DNA of 64,000 nucleotides from Macquaria australasica (Eukaryota > Chordata > Actinopteri > Centrarchiformes > Percichthyidae), in NCBI GenBank assembly GCA_005408345.1, contig SEMN01001362.1, positions 1 to 64,000 on the forward strand, in the 5' to 3' direction. The notes beneath the pieces are model-generated. The model worked only from the letters and a program-made list of their open reading frames with translations, did not search any database and was not told where the DNA came from. A program made the position numbers and the translations under genes. This document shows positions 46,563 through 58,891 of the stretch, piece after piece (position 1 is the first letter of the stretch; each line of letters opens with the position of its first letter).

Positions 46563-49500
46563 CTGAAATGGAAAACAAAGATGGGAGAGGATAATATAAG
46601 TATACTAACCACAGCTCAAAACATTAAAGAGTAACTTAACAGTGCTCAGAAATGTGCTCTGTTGTACCTGTAACTACACCAAACAATAATGTCTCAGGGT
46701 CCTGGAGTACACCTGTATATCACTGGAGCAATGTGAGAAGTTAAACCACTGGAGGACTGCAAAAGACAAGATTTTCAGGGGGTGTTAAGTTACTCTTTAA
46801 TAAGTCATGTCATTAATACTGAGAATACAGTCTTTAAAAAGATTGTGAAACGATATACAGTATATCTATATAAGTATAAGATTTTCAGCTGGTAAATATA
46901 CCAATGATTTTAAGCGCAAAATATGATACATGGTTTGGTGCAATTGGTTATGCCTGCAGTGACTGGTGGTCCTATTAAGAACATTTTCATAATATGCCAG
47001 ACTTCCATTCAGGGTAACACAATACTGTTGTTCCTACTGATGCTTTTGTTGCTTTGAAAGAGATACTTAACAGCAGCTGAAGATCTTGTTTTTGCTGACC
47101 TCCAGTGGTTTAACATCTCACCTTGCCACAGTGATATAAAAGTGTTCTCCAGGGTTAGTGTGTTAGTGTGTGTTAGTTAGGCTAAGTGGGTAAGTATGGG
47201 TTGAGGCACCAGTATACTCGATCAGAATTGCTGGTCAGATGGTCAAATCTGACCAGCAACCCCCTACACCTTTCTACTACCTGCTATGCTACTTCCAGCA
47301 CTGCCTTGATGTCTGTCTTTAACTGTAATGTCTTTTATTGTTTGTATTTGTCTGGCAGTTGCCACGGATGCATTATTTGTACACAGTTTTTGAAGAAATA
47401 AGTTCAACAATACATATTTCATGTATATGTCAATTATATGTAATATAATATTGATTAGGTAGGCTACGTGAAATTTCGTCCTTTTTGGCTTCTCCCAGCA
47501 CCGTAACCTTAATTGTTTGAACAAACGCGCAATAAAATCCAAACGGCGGCTGGCCTGACCGGGTTTTTGCAAAAGATGGCTCACTTGACCGTAGTTAACC
47601 ACAGCCCTATTACAACCAGGGAGTAGGGGACTATGAGAACCACCATTTTAACGGAAGGGAACGCTATTCGAAAGGAGCACCGGCTTCGACAGACCCAAGA
47701 TCTGTTATGCTGCTCACTAATATTGCACAAGAATACATCCATGTGTACAATAGAGCTACCACAGATGACTGGAAGGTATATTGAAAGAGGTACTAATCTA
47801 GGAGCATACGTAGTAGGATATGACGGGTGTGGATAAGATGCGTATGATGTTTAATGACCAGTTACCAGCAACGTTATGGTAAAGACAGGCTGGTTAGGTG
47901 AAAAACAGACAGGCACAGCAAGTGTACGTCCAGCCACCCAATGTAAAACATCAACACAGAGACATGAGAACCTCAACTACGTCAACGTTATTTAGCGTCA
48001 TTTTCTAACATACCTGCTGCAACACGGGTTCACATGATGTTATGCCACGGTAAACGATAACAACCTGTCCGCTACTAGTACAGGTACAACACAACACACA
48101 GTATGTATTTAGGCTTGAAGTACACCAGCAACCAGTTGCCGGATCGAGAAAAAACTTCCTGTCAGATTTACAGAATAAAAGTGTCATATTTACGGAACTC
48201 AGTCCTTGACTTAAAAAAAGCACCAAAATATTATTTTTTATTTTCTATTTGTGTTATTGTTATTGATGCATGCTGACATTAAAAACAACACATATATATA
48301 TTCGATGAGTTGTATGTAGAGATTAAGCTTTTATTCTGAAAAGTGGAAGTGCTGTTGTTACTGAATCCTACCAACAACATAGGTTATCACCTCAATATAG
48401 GCGATTGAAAGACGTCAAGCGGCAGCGAACAGGTACCATTTTTATCTTCAAAGCATCTCTTTAAAATGACCCGTCGAACTAAGTCGCAAGCTAATGTAAG
48501 CTTTAGACATATTCAGTTAAACTGATCACAGCTCAGATTTGATGTTTAACCTGCCAAAACATACACCAACGCACAAGATAGCTAACGTTAGCTCATGTAC
48601 CATACCGACATGACAATTACCCTTATTAGCTACTCAAGGAGCTAACTAATTTACATAAAAACTCTAGCTGCTTTTTATATTTACAGTGTGCTTGCTTAGA
48701 TAAAAGGTCTGGTATGTTTATATGTACTCCTAATAGCGCTAACGTTAGTTAAAGATGGCTATCTTCTTTTGTCGCTTCCGGTTTAGTTCAGGCGTGACAT
48801 ATGTTTATTCTTTGCGTGATAAAAAAAACACTAATGATTAAATTTGAATATATTGAAAATCATACAGTAAAACACGTTTTGTGTTTAGGTCTACTTTTAT
48901 TTCCACCCTAGCCTATGCAGATGTTTCTTTTCTAACTTATCCTAGTATTAACTACATCTTTTCTTTTGATGGCATTGGCCAGCTGTTAATTGAAAATGAA
49001 ACCAACAGTCGTGTCTACCATAATGCTGGAATAATAAGGTAATAAGTACATAAAGGTGAAATCTTAAACCTGATTTTGTTTTCTGGTGGAATACGTGCTG
49101 CGGTCCATGAGTGGAATGAGCCCCGTTTCCATAGTTTCCTCCTCACAGGGCTATGATGTCAGCACAGCACTGCCCCTTCAAACTCCTCCTCTCCCTGTTA
49201 TTTCCACCTTACTCCGTTAACAGCGATGACTCACCAAGCAAGCTGAACATCTCAATGATTTTTCCTTTGCCATTTATAAGCATCCTCTGGGTTTCAGGGT
49301 AAATGTGACACGCATCAGCTTGCACACATACTACTCTGGTATTAGGTGTGCTTGTCGATGCTGTAAAGCTGACCATACAAAACACAGTGACTGGTACAGA
49401 CAACACAGGTGGTAATAAACCCCAGAGCACCATGGTAACAAGAGTCTGAAATGTAAAGGCACTGAGAAGAGGCATGTTTGTATATGACATCTCAATTATC

Positions 49501-49769
49501 TAAATTATCCCAAACAAAAATACATCACCTTGGCAGTCAGTTAACACATGTTTTTTTCAGGTGGTTTCTCCAGACAGACTTTTGAGCTATCTTACCTACT
49601 GGGAGGACCCAAGTGTATATTGCATATTGACATGCTAAAGGAGTAAGGTCCAGAAGGCATACTACCTTCACCTCCCATCATATCCCTACTCCTCAGCCAA
49701 GCTGAGCAAGGAAAACAGGTGTGACAGGCACTCACTTATGCAGTTTACCCACCTTGTCTTTTCCCACAG
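46563..49769. other. Upstream of pomk: probable promoter region, no gene fixed
   Basis: It contains AAAGATGGC at 47571-47579 and AAGATGGC at 48751, both YY1-like. CTTCCGGT at 48775-48782 is ETS-like, and CpG is denser near 48410-48790. A tiny frame MTRRTKSQAN at 48467-48496 is followed by GTAAGC and could be a first coding exon on +, but nothing confirms it. pomk 5' UTR exons should lie here. Confidence 0.4.
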
Positions 49770-49921
49770 GATAGTGCTGACAGCCTCTGTTTCACATTTG
49801 CAGCCCAGACAGCAGCAGCAAAACACCACAGGCATGATCAGAGTCCCTGTGTTCTGTGTGGTGGTGCTAGCATTCATCTGTCATAGCCACAGCCTGGAAA
49901 ACCCTGTGTACGGGATTAAAA
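49770..49921 (+). CDS. Possible signal-peptide exon of a secreted or membrane protein
   Basis: CTTGTCTTTTCCCACAG ends at 49769 and the donor GTAAGA starts at 49922. ATG at 49834 opens MIRVPVFCVVVLAFICHSHS followed by LENPVYGIKR, a textbook signal peptide of about 20 residues, ending in phase 2. No further exon was found in the 14 kb to the window end. The gene is either long-introned or the call is wrong. I do not recognise the family. Confidence 0.4.
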
Positions 49922-50149
49922 GGTAAGAAAATAAAGCTTTTTTTTGTTTTGGATGGAACAGATTGGGGATGTAAAAGGTGTTTTTGGAAAGTTTTAGCTG
50001 TTAATCTGTTTAGAAATATAATTTTTCTTGCATCTTAGTCATTCCTCTTTTTTAAGATAACATTTGGAGTGGAGTTTTCTTGTAAACAAACACAATTTTG
50101 TTTGCATTCATTGTTTCTGACCAGAACACACTGTTTGTATCCCTGAGGT

Positions 50150-50469
50150 AAAGTTGGGCGGTATGACGGTATATACTGTGCAACGGTAGAAATCTGTCCA
50201 CCGGTAGAGATTTGGCGATACGTTTCCCTTAGTGTGTCTGCTATATATTCGGGGCAGGCTATGTAGCAAATCAGGACTAGATTCTTGTGTGATCTTGCGA
50301 ATCCAGCTCCCTTGGAGAGTGACATTGTACAGAGCATGAAGTATGGTATGGTTATTTTAAACCATTTCCTAAATTAATTTACAGAACAATTACTGTATTG
50401 TGATATATTCCGTTACTGTGATATAAAATAACATTTACTGTGATAGAAGATTTTGGCCATATCACCCAC
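50150..50469. mobile_element. Short hAT-like MITE with 8-bp target duplication
   Basis: The ends GTTGGGCGGTATGAC and GGCCATATCACCCAC are imperfect inverted repeats. CCTGAGGT flanks both sides (50142-50149 and 50470-50477). It is about 320 bases with no open frame and is built of 'ctgtgatata' words. Confidence 0.6.
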
Positions 50470-50571
50470 CCTGAGGTCTAACAAACATGTTAAGTGCATT
50501 TCCTTTCTGATAGAACATTTGAACAACATTTGAAGTAGACTGCAGCTTGCAGTTTTCTTTATTGCTACCAT

Positions 50572-50810
50572 GGGCGGCTGTGGCTCAGGAGTTAGAGCAG
50601 GTCATCCATTAATCCCAGGGTTGTCAGTCCTCATGTTGAAGTGTCCTTGAGCAAGACACTGAACCCTAAGTTGATCCCTATGGAGGCCAGCACCTTGCAT
50701 GGCAGCTTCGTCGCCACTGGCGTGTGAATGTGTGTGTGAATGGGTGAATGAGACCAATCTATAGAAGTGCTTTGGGAACCATTAAGGTTGATAAGCGTTT
50801 ATAAGTGAAG
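50572..50810 (+). repeat. tRNA-like SINE
   Basis: The head GGGCGGCTGTGGCTCAGGAG has an A-box-like TGGCTCAGGAG (50581-50591). A degenerate B-box region near 50620 follows, then the body GTGTCCTTGAGCAAGACACT and a GTGTGTGAATG stretch. This matches a common fish SINE pattern. The tRNA part is too degenerate to be a tRNA gene. Confidence 0.65.
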
Positions 50811-50848
50811 TCTATATATCTATATATGTGTATCAAAGTGCATAAAAC

Positions 50849-51110
50849 TAGGGATGCACTGATTTATTTATTTTATATTCGCCTTGTTGACTATCGGCAA
50901 ATAAGATGACATTCTCAAATCTACAATGTTCTACACACATTTATGAGCTACTGGCTCGTGACATCCCTGCCATCAGTTTTACAACTGATATATGGAGTTC
51001 GGATGCTAGCCCTGTGAGAATACAATAAGTAGACGAAATTTACAGGATGTTGTAATTCCAGGTTATAAATTGTTCTGCAGACAATGCATCTACCTCACCT
51101 GTTTTAAATA
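50849..51110 (+). pseudogene. hAT transposase fragment (left part of a split element)
   Basis: TAGGGATGCACTGA at 50849 is a typical hAT terminal sequence. At 50945-51025 the frame reads ELLARDIPAISFTTDIWSSD, the hAT 'TTDIW(T/S)S' block, then ASPVRI and a stop. The matching right end may be near 54222-54290 (CAGCTATTGGCCAA, ATTGGTATTGGCCCAG), on the far side of a 3-kb insertion. Confidence 0.65.
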
Positions 51111-51114
51111 ACAA

Positions 51115-54100
51115 AACAAAATTAAAGCTGCAAGCAGCGATGAACGGGCCCTCGCACACCTGTGCGCGTCGGGGAGTGCAGCGTCCGCCGCTTCACGACC
51201 ACAGAGTGCAGAGCTCAACCCCCCCACACACACGCAAAGACTGACAGACCACCAACCGAGTACCATGACCACCAAGTCAGAGCATGCACACGACCAGAGA
51301 TGCCAGGGGGAGTTTGGGCTGAGCCTCCCCAAGTGGGAGAGCCCTTATTCTGGCCAAAACATGTGGAAGCACAGAGTACCAGGAGCACCCAGTGCTTTTC
51401 CTGGATAAAACAAGTTTCAGCACCAAGTAACAGGGCAGCACTGGAGTAGTAGAGCACAGATTACCAGGACCACCAAGTGGAATGACAGAATAACTGACTT
51501 CCTGTGCGTTTGTTAGTGATGTGATTAAGAGATGTATTTGTTGAAACTGTAGCTTTAGTTGTTATTTTGTTTTCTGAGTCATGTTTAAATCTGTGGATCT
51601 CATTTTGAGAGCTCAATTGTCTCTTGCAATTACTAACGGCCCTGTGAGTTAAGGAAAGCACATGCAGTGTTGTATTATTACATTTTTAATTATGCTGCAA
51701 CTTATATTTATCTACTGTGCTGCTTGAATAAGCTGGTGGTGGGCAGAGCTGGACTGGGACAAAATGCCAGAGCCGATTTTTTGGTGGCCCAGTCACCTTG
51801 TATCCTCTATGTATAGCCAATTATAGTTTGATATTTTAATATGTTTAATGTTATTTTTGTTAGCCAATCAGTGTTAACAGATGTCTAAAAAACATGGGAT
51901 ATCCATAAAGACAACTAGACACTTAACATATGAAACGCAGTTGCAGAATGCAGTCCTGATTGGCATTGTATTTATAAAAGACTAATCAATCGGGTAGCCA
52001 CACGTTGTATACAAACTGCTAAATTGTATGCTGTAGTAATGTACAAGCGCGAGATGGAGTTGTCCACAACACAGTAGCCTAATTTAAGAGGGAAAACGGG
52101 AGCGGATCAAATCGAGATGTTAATACTTAAATATGACACACATAATTGAATGAGAAGAAGATGAGAAGAAAATAACACACGCACACACACACGCAGCAGG
52201 TCAGAGAGGCTGCAGAGGAGACAGTGAATTTACATAGTAAATCTATATATCTCCAGCATAATGGGTTGTGAACTAAATTGAGCTGGTCTGAAGCATGATT
52301 CACCTGGACTGAAAATTAATCCCACTCCGGCCCTGCTGGACACTAACCGGATGACACAGCTCTAAATTGTCATATGTTTTGGACAACGCACCAAAGAATG
52401 AAATGTATCTGCCTGATAATTCTTCCTGAGTGAAGTTTAGAAAGAATGAAGAAGACAAACATCAGTCAGAGTCAGTCCTTTCTCCTGTCCTCCTCCCTCT
52501 GCTGTCATGCAAGTCTATCCATTAGTAAACCAACACTGCCATCTGGTGGAAGAATCAATTAATTGCAGGAACATTAACCACACATCACACATATGAAAGT
52601 TCAAAGCCACGTCACGGGCATGCCGTTCAATTTAATGGAAAGCTTTTAGCAACTATTCATGCCCAAGGTGTCTAGAGGGCATAGGACAAGTGATCCGATA
52701 AAATCTGTAGGACTACTTTGCAAAAGTAGGAGGCCTGGAAATGGCCAAAATAGCCCTAACAATGAACAGTTTATTAAACATGAGTGACTTCCTGTTGGGT
52801 TTAGGGCATGGCTCCAAGAGGCTTTTTTTTAAGTGTGGACATGATGCATATGCCAGCCGAATTTCATAAATTTACGTCAAATTTTAAGGGGGGGGGGGGC
52901 TTTGATTTTGAAAATTGGGAGGGGGTGCTATTGAGCCGTTTTTGCCACGCCCATGTCCTTGACCCATATCATACAAGACAATACATCCCTCCTGACGTGT
53001 ATCGCAAGTTTCATGAGATTTCAAGCATCTTTAGCCCGTCAAAAACCTGCTTCCTGTTTCATGGCGAAGAACGCGTTGTCACGGCAACGCCGCTTGATGA
53101 AAACTCACAATTTTCACAGTGAAGCATCATGAAGTTCTTAAGACTATAATGAGTGAATTTGAGGTGGATCTGGTTAACCTGCTAGGAGTACTGATTAAAA
53201 GTATGGGGCCTGTAACTTCCTGTCGTCAATAGGTGGCGCTATGACTTTGATTCAAAATTGACCCCTACATGCGTTCAGGCCGGGAATCTCATCAAACGTG
53301 AGGAATATGAAAAAGATCTGATCATTTGGAGCCGAGTTACAACAGTTTGAATTTTCATGATGGAGCATCGACATTTTCACCACGCCCTTTGGTGAAAACT
53401 CACAAGTTTCACAGTGAAGCATCATCAACGTCTTTAGGCTTTACTGGCCAATTTTGAGGTTGTTCTGCTCAACCCACTCAGAGGTGCATGTCAGACTATA
53501 AGGCGTGTCATTTCCTGCCGTCGCTAGGTGGCGCTATGGCTGTGGCTGAAAATGAGCATATAGATGTGTTCAGGACGGGGGGGTCATGAAACGTGGTAAG
53601 TTTGGGGCCTGTAGGACAATGTACAGTCCAGTTATAGACCACTTACTGTTTGGTGGTGAAACACCAAACTTCCACACCGCGTCACGGGCACGCCTTTCAA
53701 CTTTATGGAAAGCTTTTAGTATCTTTTCATGCCCAAGGTGTTGAAAGGCCATAGGCCAAGTTTGAAGTGGATCCGATAAAATCTGTAGGACGAGTTTACA
53801 AAAGTAGGAGGCCTGGAAATGGCCAAAATAGCCCTAACAATGAACAGTTTATTAAACATAAGTGACTTCCTGTTGGGTTTAGGGCATGGCTCCAAGAGGC
53901 TTTTTTTTAAGTGTGGACATGATACACATGCATACCAAATTTGGTGCATGTAGGTGGAACGTGCCACAGGGGCTAGTGTGTTAAAGGTCTGTAGGTGGCG
54001 CTACTGAGCCCATTTTGCCACACCCATGTGCAACAACCATAAAATATGTAAATTTTCACCACTTCTGACGCATGTGCAAAATTTCATGAGTTTTCGGGCA

Positions 54101-54201
54101 CGTTTAGCCCCTCAAAAATGCAATTCATTTGTTGAAATAATAATAATAAGAATCCTTAGAAATACAATAGGGTCCTACGCACTTTCAGTGCTCGGGCCCT
54201 A
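51115..54201. mobile_element. 3.1-kb interspersed repeat (GCTGCAAGCAGC ... GGGCCC ends)
   Basis: The left end is AAAGCTGCAAGCAGCGATGA, ACGGGCCCTCGCA. The right end is ACTTTCAGTGCTCGGGCCCT. Inside are a long direct repeat (52610-52855 and 53680-53935) and a tandem unit of about 295 bases (53096-53390 and 53391 onward) with the TAGGTGGCGCTATG word. No long open frame. Such ends are common in fish genomes. Class uncertain (DNA transposon or Helitron-like). It is inserted in a hAT element. Confidence 0.6.
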
Positions 54202-54626
54202 ATAAACAACAACAACAAAAACACATTGGCATCAGCTATTGGCCAAATTATTATTTTAAACATTGGTATTGGCCCAGATTTTCTGTATGTATATTCACAA
54301 CTTAAGCTTTGTGTATAAAGATGTATATTCAGATTTATAAAGCTGTGTGTACACATGCTTTTGTTTTATAAACAACTAGGAACTAGGCAGATGTGCACAC
54401 CACATTTCCACTGGATGGATCTAGACCAGGGGTGGGCAGTTATTTTCCATGGGGGGGCCACATGAGAAAGTGATCAGGCTACCGTGGGCCAGACACAAAT
54501 GTGATAGAATTAGTTGCCTATTTACTCAGTGGGAGGAATGAAGTCTTTGATGCGTGTGAACGAGGGCATCAAAGTCAGGTGTAGTGTCAGATGTTGAGAT
54601 AATCAGTACAGCTGAAAGGTGAAAGG

Positions 54627-55460
54627 TCATCTGTAAGAGACGATCTTTATCTTGACTTGTTGAATTTCCTTATTGAAAATGTCTGTCCACATATGTATGT
54701 GGCTCCAAAAAGCATGAACATCCTCAGAGCTTGACATCTCTTGTGCAAAAAGCCATTGTAGCCTGGTATTGAGTTCACTCATGTAACCCATTATGAATGC
54801 CAAGTTAGCCAGCCAGTCTTCATTAGTCAGCTCAGGGACGTCTTTTCCTTTCATCTGACAGAACTCCCGGATCTCCGTTTTCAGGTCCCACACTCTCTTG
54901 AGCTCTTTGGCTAAGCTCAGCCATCTAATGGACGTGTGGTAGCCCACGTCAGAATGCTCAGACTCCGACTCATCCAATAGTGCAACAAACTGCCTGTGGT
55001 TCAGTGTTCTCGCCTGGATGAAGTTCACCACTTTTGTTACAATGTCAGCCACATGATTCATTTCAGAACTGATTTGCAAAACACTTCTTGGTGAATTATG
55101 CATCACAGGAAAATTAACTTCTGATATGTATTGAGTTCTGCAACTTTATCCTGAATCCTCTTTAAAAGTCTCCTTTAAAAGTCACTTCCAAAGGGACTCC
55201 TTTTGAAACATCTCCTTCTTGTCAGGGCAGAAGATGGCCGCAGAATCCACAAGGCATTTCGCAAGCTAGTACATGACAAGTCTTGAAGAGTCTTCTGCAA
55301 TTTTAATAGCAATTCTTCGGATTTACGTGCCTTCTCCTTGAATGACGTACTTGTCATTTTGTGATTGCTCAAATTGTCATCCTTAAACTTGCCTTGCTCC
55401 AGTGACTCCAGTCCATGTCTTGTTAAATATCCTACATTCACTGTCAACCTTTCGCTTTTT
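54627..55460 (-). pseudogene. hAT transposase relic related to GTF2IRD2/Charlie-type proteins
   Basis: A 159-residue frame (55106-54627) reads VADIVTKVVNFIQARTLNHR, then FVALLDESESEHSDVGYHTS and IRWLSLAKELKRVWDLKTEI. This fits the transposase-derived region of GTF2IRD2-like proteins. Upstream, another frame reads AKCLVDSAAIFCPDKKEMFQ near 55250-55190, the preceding block of the same protein, after a frameshift. No start or catalytic DDE assembly remains. Confidence 0.7.
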
Positions 55461-55486
55461 CTCATCTTTGCCACTCAGCTGCTATA

Positions 55487-55700
55487 CAATTCATGGTTCA
55501 TATACTGCTTTTCTACCTTACAAAGCGCTTTACAATGTTCCCTCTCATTCACCCATTTACATACACACTCACACTCACAGGAATGGCGGCGGAGCTGTCA
55601 TGCAAGGCGCTGGCCTGAACACTGGGTTCACTGTCTTGCTCAAAGACACTTTGACACATGGACAGGAGGAGCCATGTATCTCCTGAGTCATAGCCGCCTT
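55487..55700 (-). repeat. SINE-like repeat, reverse orientation
   Basis: Reverse-complement words AAGGCGGCTATGACTCAGGA and GTGTCTTTGAGCAAGACAGT relate it to the SINE at 50572-50810. It ends in a GCGCTTTGTAAGG block. Confidence 0.55.
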
Positions 55701-57154
55701 AATACCATTGCTAGGGACGAAGCATCTCTCACACGGCCTACTGCACTGGCTGTGACGTTAACTAGCTTTATATTTTTAACCACCATGTCAGTGTTGGATT
55801 GTGACTACCGGTAGGCACAGATACAGTAAAACTCCTAATAATGGCCAAATCTCTAATAATGGCATAGTCAAAAGTGTGCTGTATAGGGCACACCGGTAAT
55901 GCACATAGATGTCTATGAGGTAATAGCTGGCTAACACAGTTATCCACTTCTACTGTTGGTCATTGTTTCTGAATTGCCATGGGATGGAATTGTGGGCTAA
56001 TTATTTTTGTTGGCAGAGTTTTACAGTTTGCCATGTATACTGGATAGGGGTTGCAATGATGGTAGCAGCAACAGTAGAAGAAGAACAATGTAAACAACAT
56101 GGATGTATGGAATTGAGTGAATAAAGTTAGTTTAATATAAAATAGACAGTTCATTACCAATGAACACAGCACTGACCCCTTTCAGGATAAAGAAATAACA
56201 GTTTAATGGTAAGCAAAATGATATTGATATTGTTTTTGTTCAATTTTTATTGTATCATTTCAAAGCCCTCATGGTGGCCTTGCGCCACATGGAATCTTTC
56301 AGCGGGCTGTATTTTGCCCAGGTTAGATGTAGACACACCCTTAATCAACTGTTACAAACATTATACATACTACTATAATACTACTGTTTATATGTTGCTG
56401 TTTATATATGGTAAGTGACATATGTGTGGTTTGTACATTGGGCCCCAGATTTACTGACACAGGGTAAATTTGTGCTATGCCTATCATTCAATTTGCGCTC
56501 ACAATCTTTGTGTAATTAGTGCCTGATTTTCTAATCTCACGTTTGAATTCATTGTCTAGTGCAGTTTGCTGCCACATGACGTTGTATTGCATTGCAGCAA
56601 AAGATGAGCTAGTTTGAATTTCTTCCCGGACAACCCTGCGCTTGTTTGCTGGTGCCTTCTGGATCGACATCCCCTCTGTACCAACCATGTGGCCTCATTG
56701 AAATTAATGAGGATGCTGTGTTTTTTCACTCAATTAATAGACAGCACTGCCTGGGACTGTCATCCACACACAATCTGCGAGTGAAGAAGGGCTTAGTAGG
56801 CATGAATTAAAAAAGTTGTGGACATGAAAACATCTGTTTTTTGCTTTGTGTATTTTTGTGTATATGGGTTGTTGTGTTTAAAGCTAGGCAGTATGATTCC
56901 TGCCTGTACTATTAATAACTGAGTGTCCTGTTGTAAAGCAGGAAGTAAACCATATTGTTCCTTTGTTCCTCCCTAAGGTCCCAAAGCGACTGTGTGTCCA
57001 GGACCAAGCAACAACCGGTCTTAACAAACTCGCACAACTTCTCTGTGGATATATGGATGCCTGGTGTTGTTCCGACTGCAGTGAGTCTGTTTCTTTGACA
57101 CATACTACAGAGTGAAGGGTCTGCATCCTTAGACTTCAAGAGTATACGCCTCAT

Positions 57155-57375
57155 TAGAGCTGAAACCATTAATCAATTAATTGGTCAATTAGTGAATCTA
57201 AGAAGTTAATCTGCAACTATCTTGATAATTTATTAATCTTTTAGTCGTTTATACACAACTTTCACTATTTCCAGCCTCTCGAATGTGAATATTTGCTGGG
57301 TTTTTTCTGTGATAGTAAATATCTGAATATCTTTGGGTTTTGAACTGTTGGTTGGCTGAAACAAGACATGGGTTT
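57155..57375. repeat. AT-rich common fish repeat
   Basis: It is built of ATTAATCAATTAATTGGTCA and a GATATTCAGATA/AACCCAAAG block. It is related to the pieces at 17990-18420 and 24590-24905. Confidence 0.5.
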
Positions 57376-57694
57376 CCATCCACTTGTTTTTATGCACATC
57401 TTTCATTTGCAAATTAAAAAACCACAGAAAATTAGAAAAAAAGCGAATAAATAATGAAGTACATGAAGCATGTGACTTAAACGTCTTATTTCTCAAACTG
57501 GATGCTTGCACTCAGATATATTGTTGCTTGCACAGATTTCCTGCGCTCTCCTTCAAAACCCTGCTCTCGCACTCAGGCTGCTTCTGTGCGCTCGTGAAAC
57601 GTCTGCTCTCAGATTTCTGCTCTGCTCTTGGATTTTTCTGTGCAACATGCCTGTCAAAATTCCCAAACCAATAGAATTCCAGCAGTATTGGTAA

Positions 57695-58671
57695 TAGGGC
57701 TGCCAAGATTAGTCGACTAGTCACGATTACGTCGACTATCAAAATCGTCGACGACTAATTTAATAATCGACGTCGTTGTTTATTTTTTGAAGCTTTGTTT
57801 TTCTCTCAAAACTGCCGCTGTACCTTCCGCTGCCTTGTCTGCCTTTCTGTCCTTGACGCACATGCGCAGTAGTGATAATCGGGGTCAGCCGTGATGTCAC
57901 CGGAAAAGTTGTGCCCAGTATCAACAGTATCGTGGCTAGCCGCAAACAGAGCATTTTATCAAAAGAAATGAAAAGAATGTGCAATGCAAAATCTGTAAGG
58001 CAGAACTTGCCTTCCATGGGAGCACTACAGCGATGCACGAGCATTTGAAAAGAAAGCACGTTGTTGTAGCTGAATCTGATTCAATTTCTGACGAAGAGGG
58101 ACAGTTAGCTGCTAACATTAACGTCAACAGTGAGCTACTTATATTGATAGCTGTAAACGTTAACATTAACGATGACGATTTCATCAGCCTTAGCACACAT
58201 ATGTTATGTGTTTGCTGTAACGTTATAACAGTGATGTCATGTTTGAATAGGAAATGTGATAACGCTAATGTTTTATAACGCTACGTTACAGTGCTAAAAA
58301 AATACGTTCCTCTTCAATGGACAACTTTGTTACCAAGCCAACAACATGCACACCTGGGCAGGTAAATGTCCTGACTGAAGCAATCTTGAACATGTTGGTG
58401 ACGGACATGAGACCCCTGTCCGTGGTTGGCGATGAAGCTGCTACAAGCTGCAAAGTTCATTAAAAGTTGAATGGACTGTCATCTTAATTGTCTTTATTTT
58501 TTAGTTAGCACATACCTTAAACACTTCAAGCTGGAAGCTGATGATGGTTATATAATGCAGCTGCATGCTGGTGCCATAAGCTGCAATTTACGTATGATCC
58601 GATTAGTCGACTAATCGCAAAAATAATCGGTGACTAGTCGATTATCAAAATAATCGTTTGTGGCAGCCCTA
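57695..58671 (+). mobile_element. hAT element, internally deleted, with perfect 8-bp target duplication
   Basis: The terminal inverted repeat TAGGGCTGCCA is at both ends. ATTGGTAA flanks both sides exactly (57687-57694 and 58672-58679). The subterminal parts are rich in GATTAGTCGACTAGTC words. It carries a BED-type zinc-finger frame and a short remnant of the next transposase block (SSSMDNFVTKPTTCTPGQVN near 58308-58365). The catalytic part is gone. Confidence 0.85.
57952..58278 (+). pseudogene. BED zinc-finger N-terminus of hAT transposase
   Basis: The frame reads VQCKICKAELAFHGSTTAMH, then EHLKRKH. The CxxC...HxxxxH spacing is that of a BED finger, which binds the transposon ends. An acidic ESDSISDEEGQ stretch follows. 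GTTTTATAACG...ACGTTACAG to the next block could be an old intron. The remaining transposase is missing. Confidence 0.75.
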
Positions 58672-58891
58672 ATTGGTAACCAATGCCATGATCGCTGCCT
58701 CGTTGCGGGCGCGTTGGCTTTAGTTCTTAAAGCGTCCCGCACGGGCGCTTACTCTTTAAACGGCTTCATCCACTTCTGCCCTCCACGGCTCTATTATATG
58801 TACAGTTAATATATATAGCAGCGACCGCACTTTTTCTTTTACTATAATACTTAATATTATATACCGTATACCAGCGCCCGTACTGTTTATT

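Larger units (their letters stand above)
54427..56325 (-). mobile_element. hAT element with transposase relic and near-perfect 8-9-bp target duplication
   Basis: The ends CAGGGGTGGGCAGTTATTTT and the reverse of TTTTGCCCAGGTTA are imperfect inverted repeats. They are flanked by GATCTAGAC (54418-54426) and GATGTAGAC (56326-56334). Inside on - is the transposase relic at 54627-55460. A SINE-like piece (55490-55700, -) is inserted. Confidence 0.65.

Noticed and set aside
48467..48496. Tiny first exon MTRRTKSQAN followed by GTAAGC
   Set aside because: Ten codons and one donor are too little to claim. The next candidate exon does not join in a useful frame.
50572..50650. Possible tRNA gene
   Set aside because: Only the A box is good, the B box and arms do not fold, and the downstream body is a known SINE type.
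52808..53122. 104-codon frame in the 3-kb repeat
   Set aside because: It lies in non-coding repeat sequence, includes a G-run encoding glycine, and its upstream part recurs at 53880-53930 without staying open.
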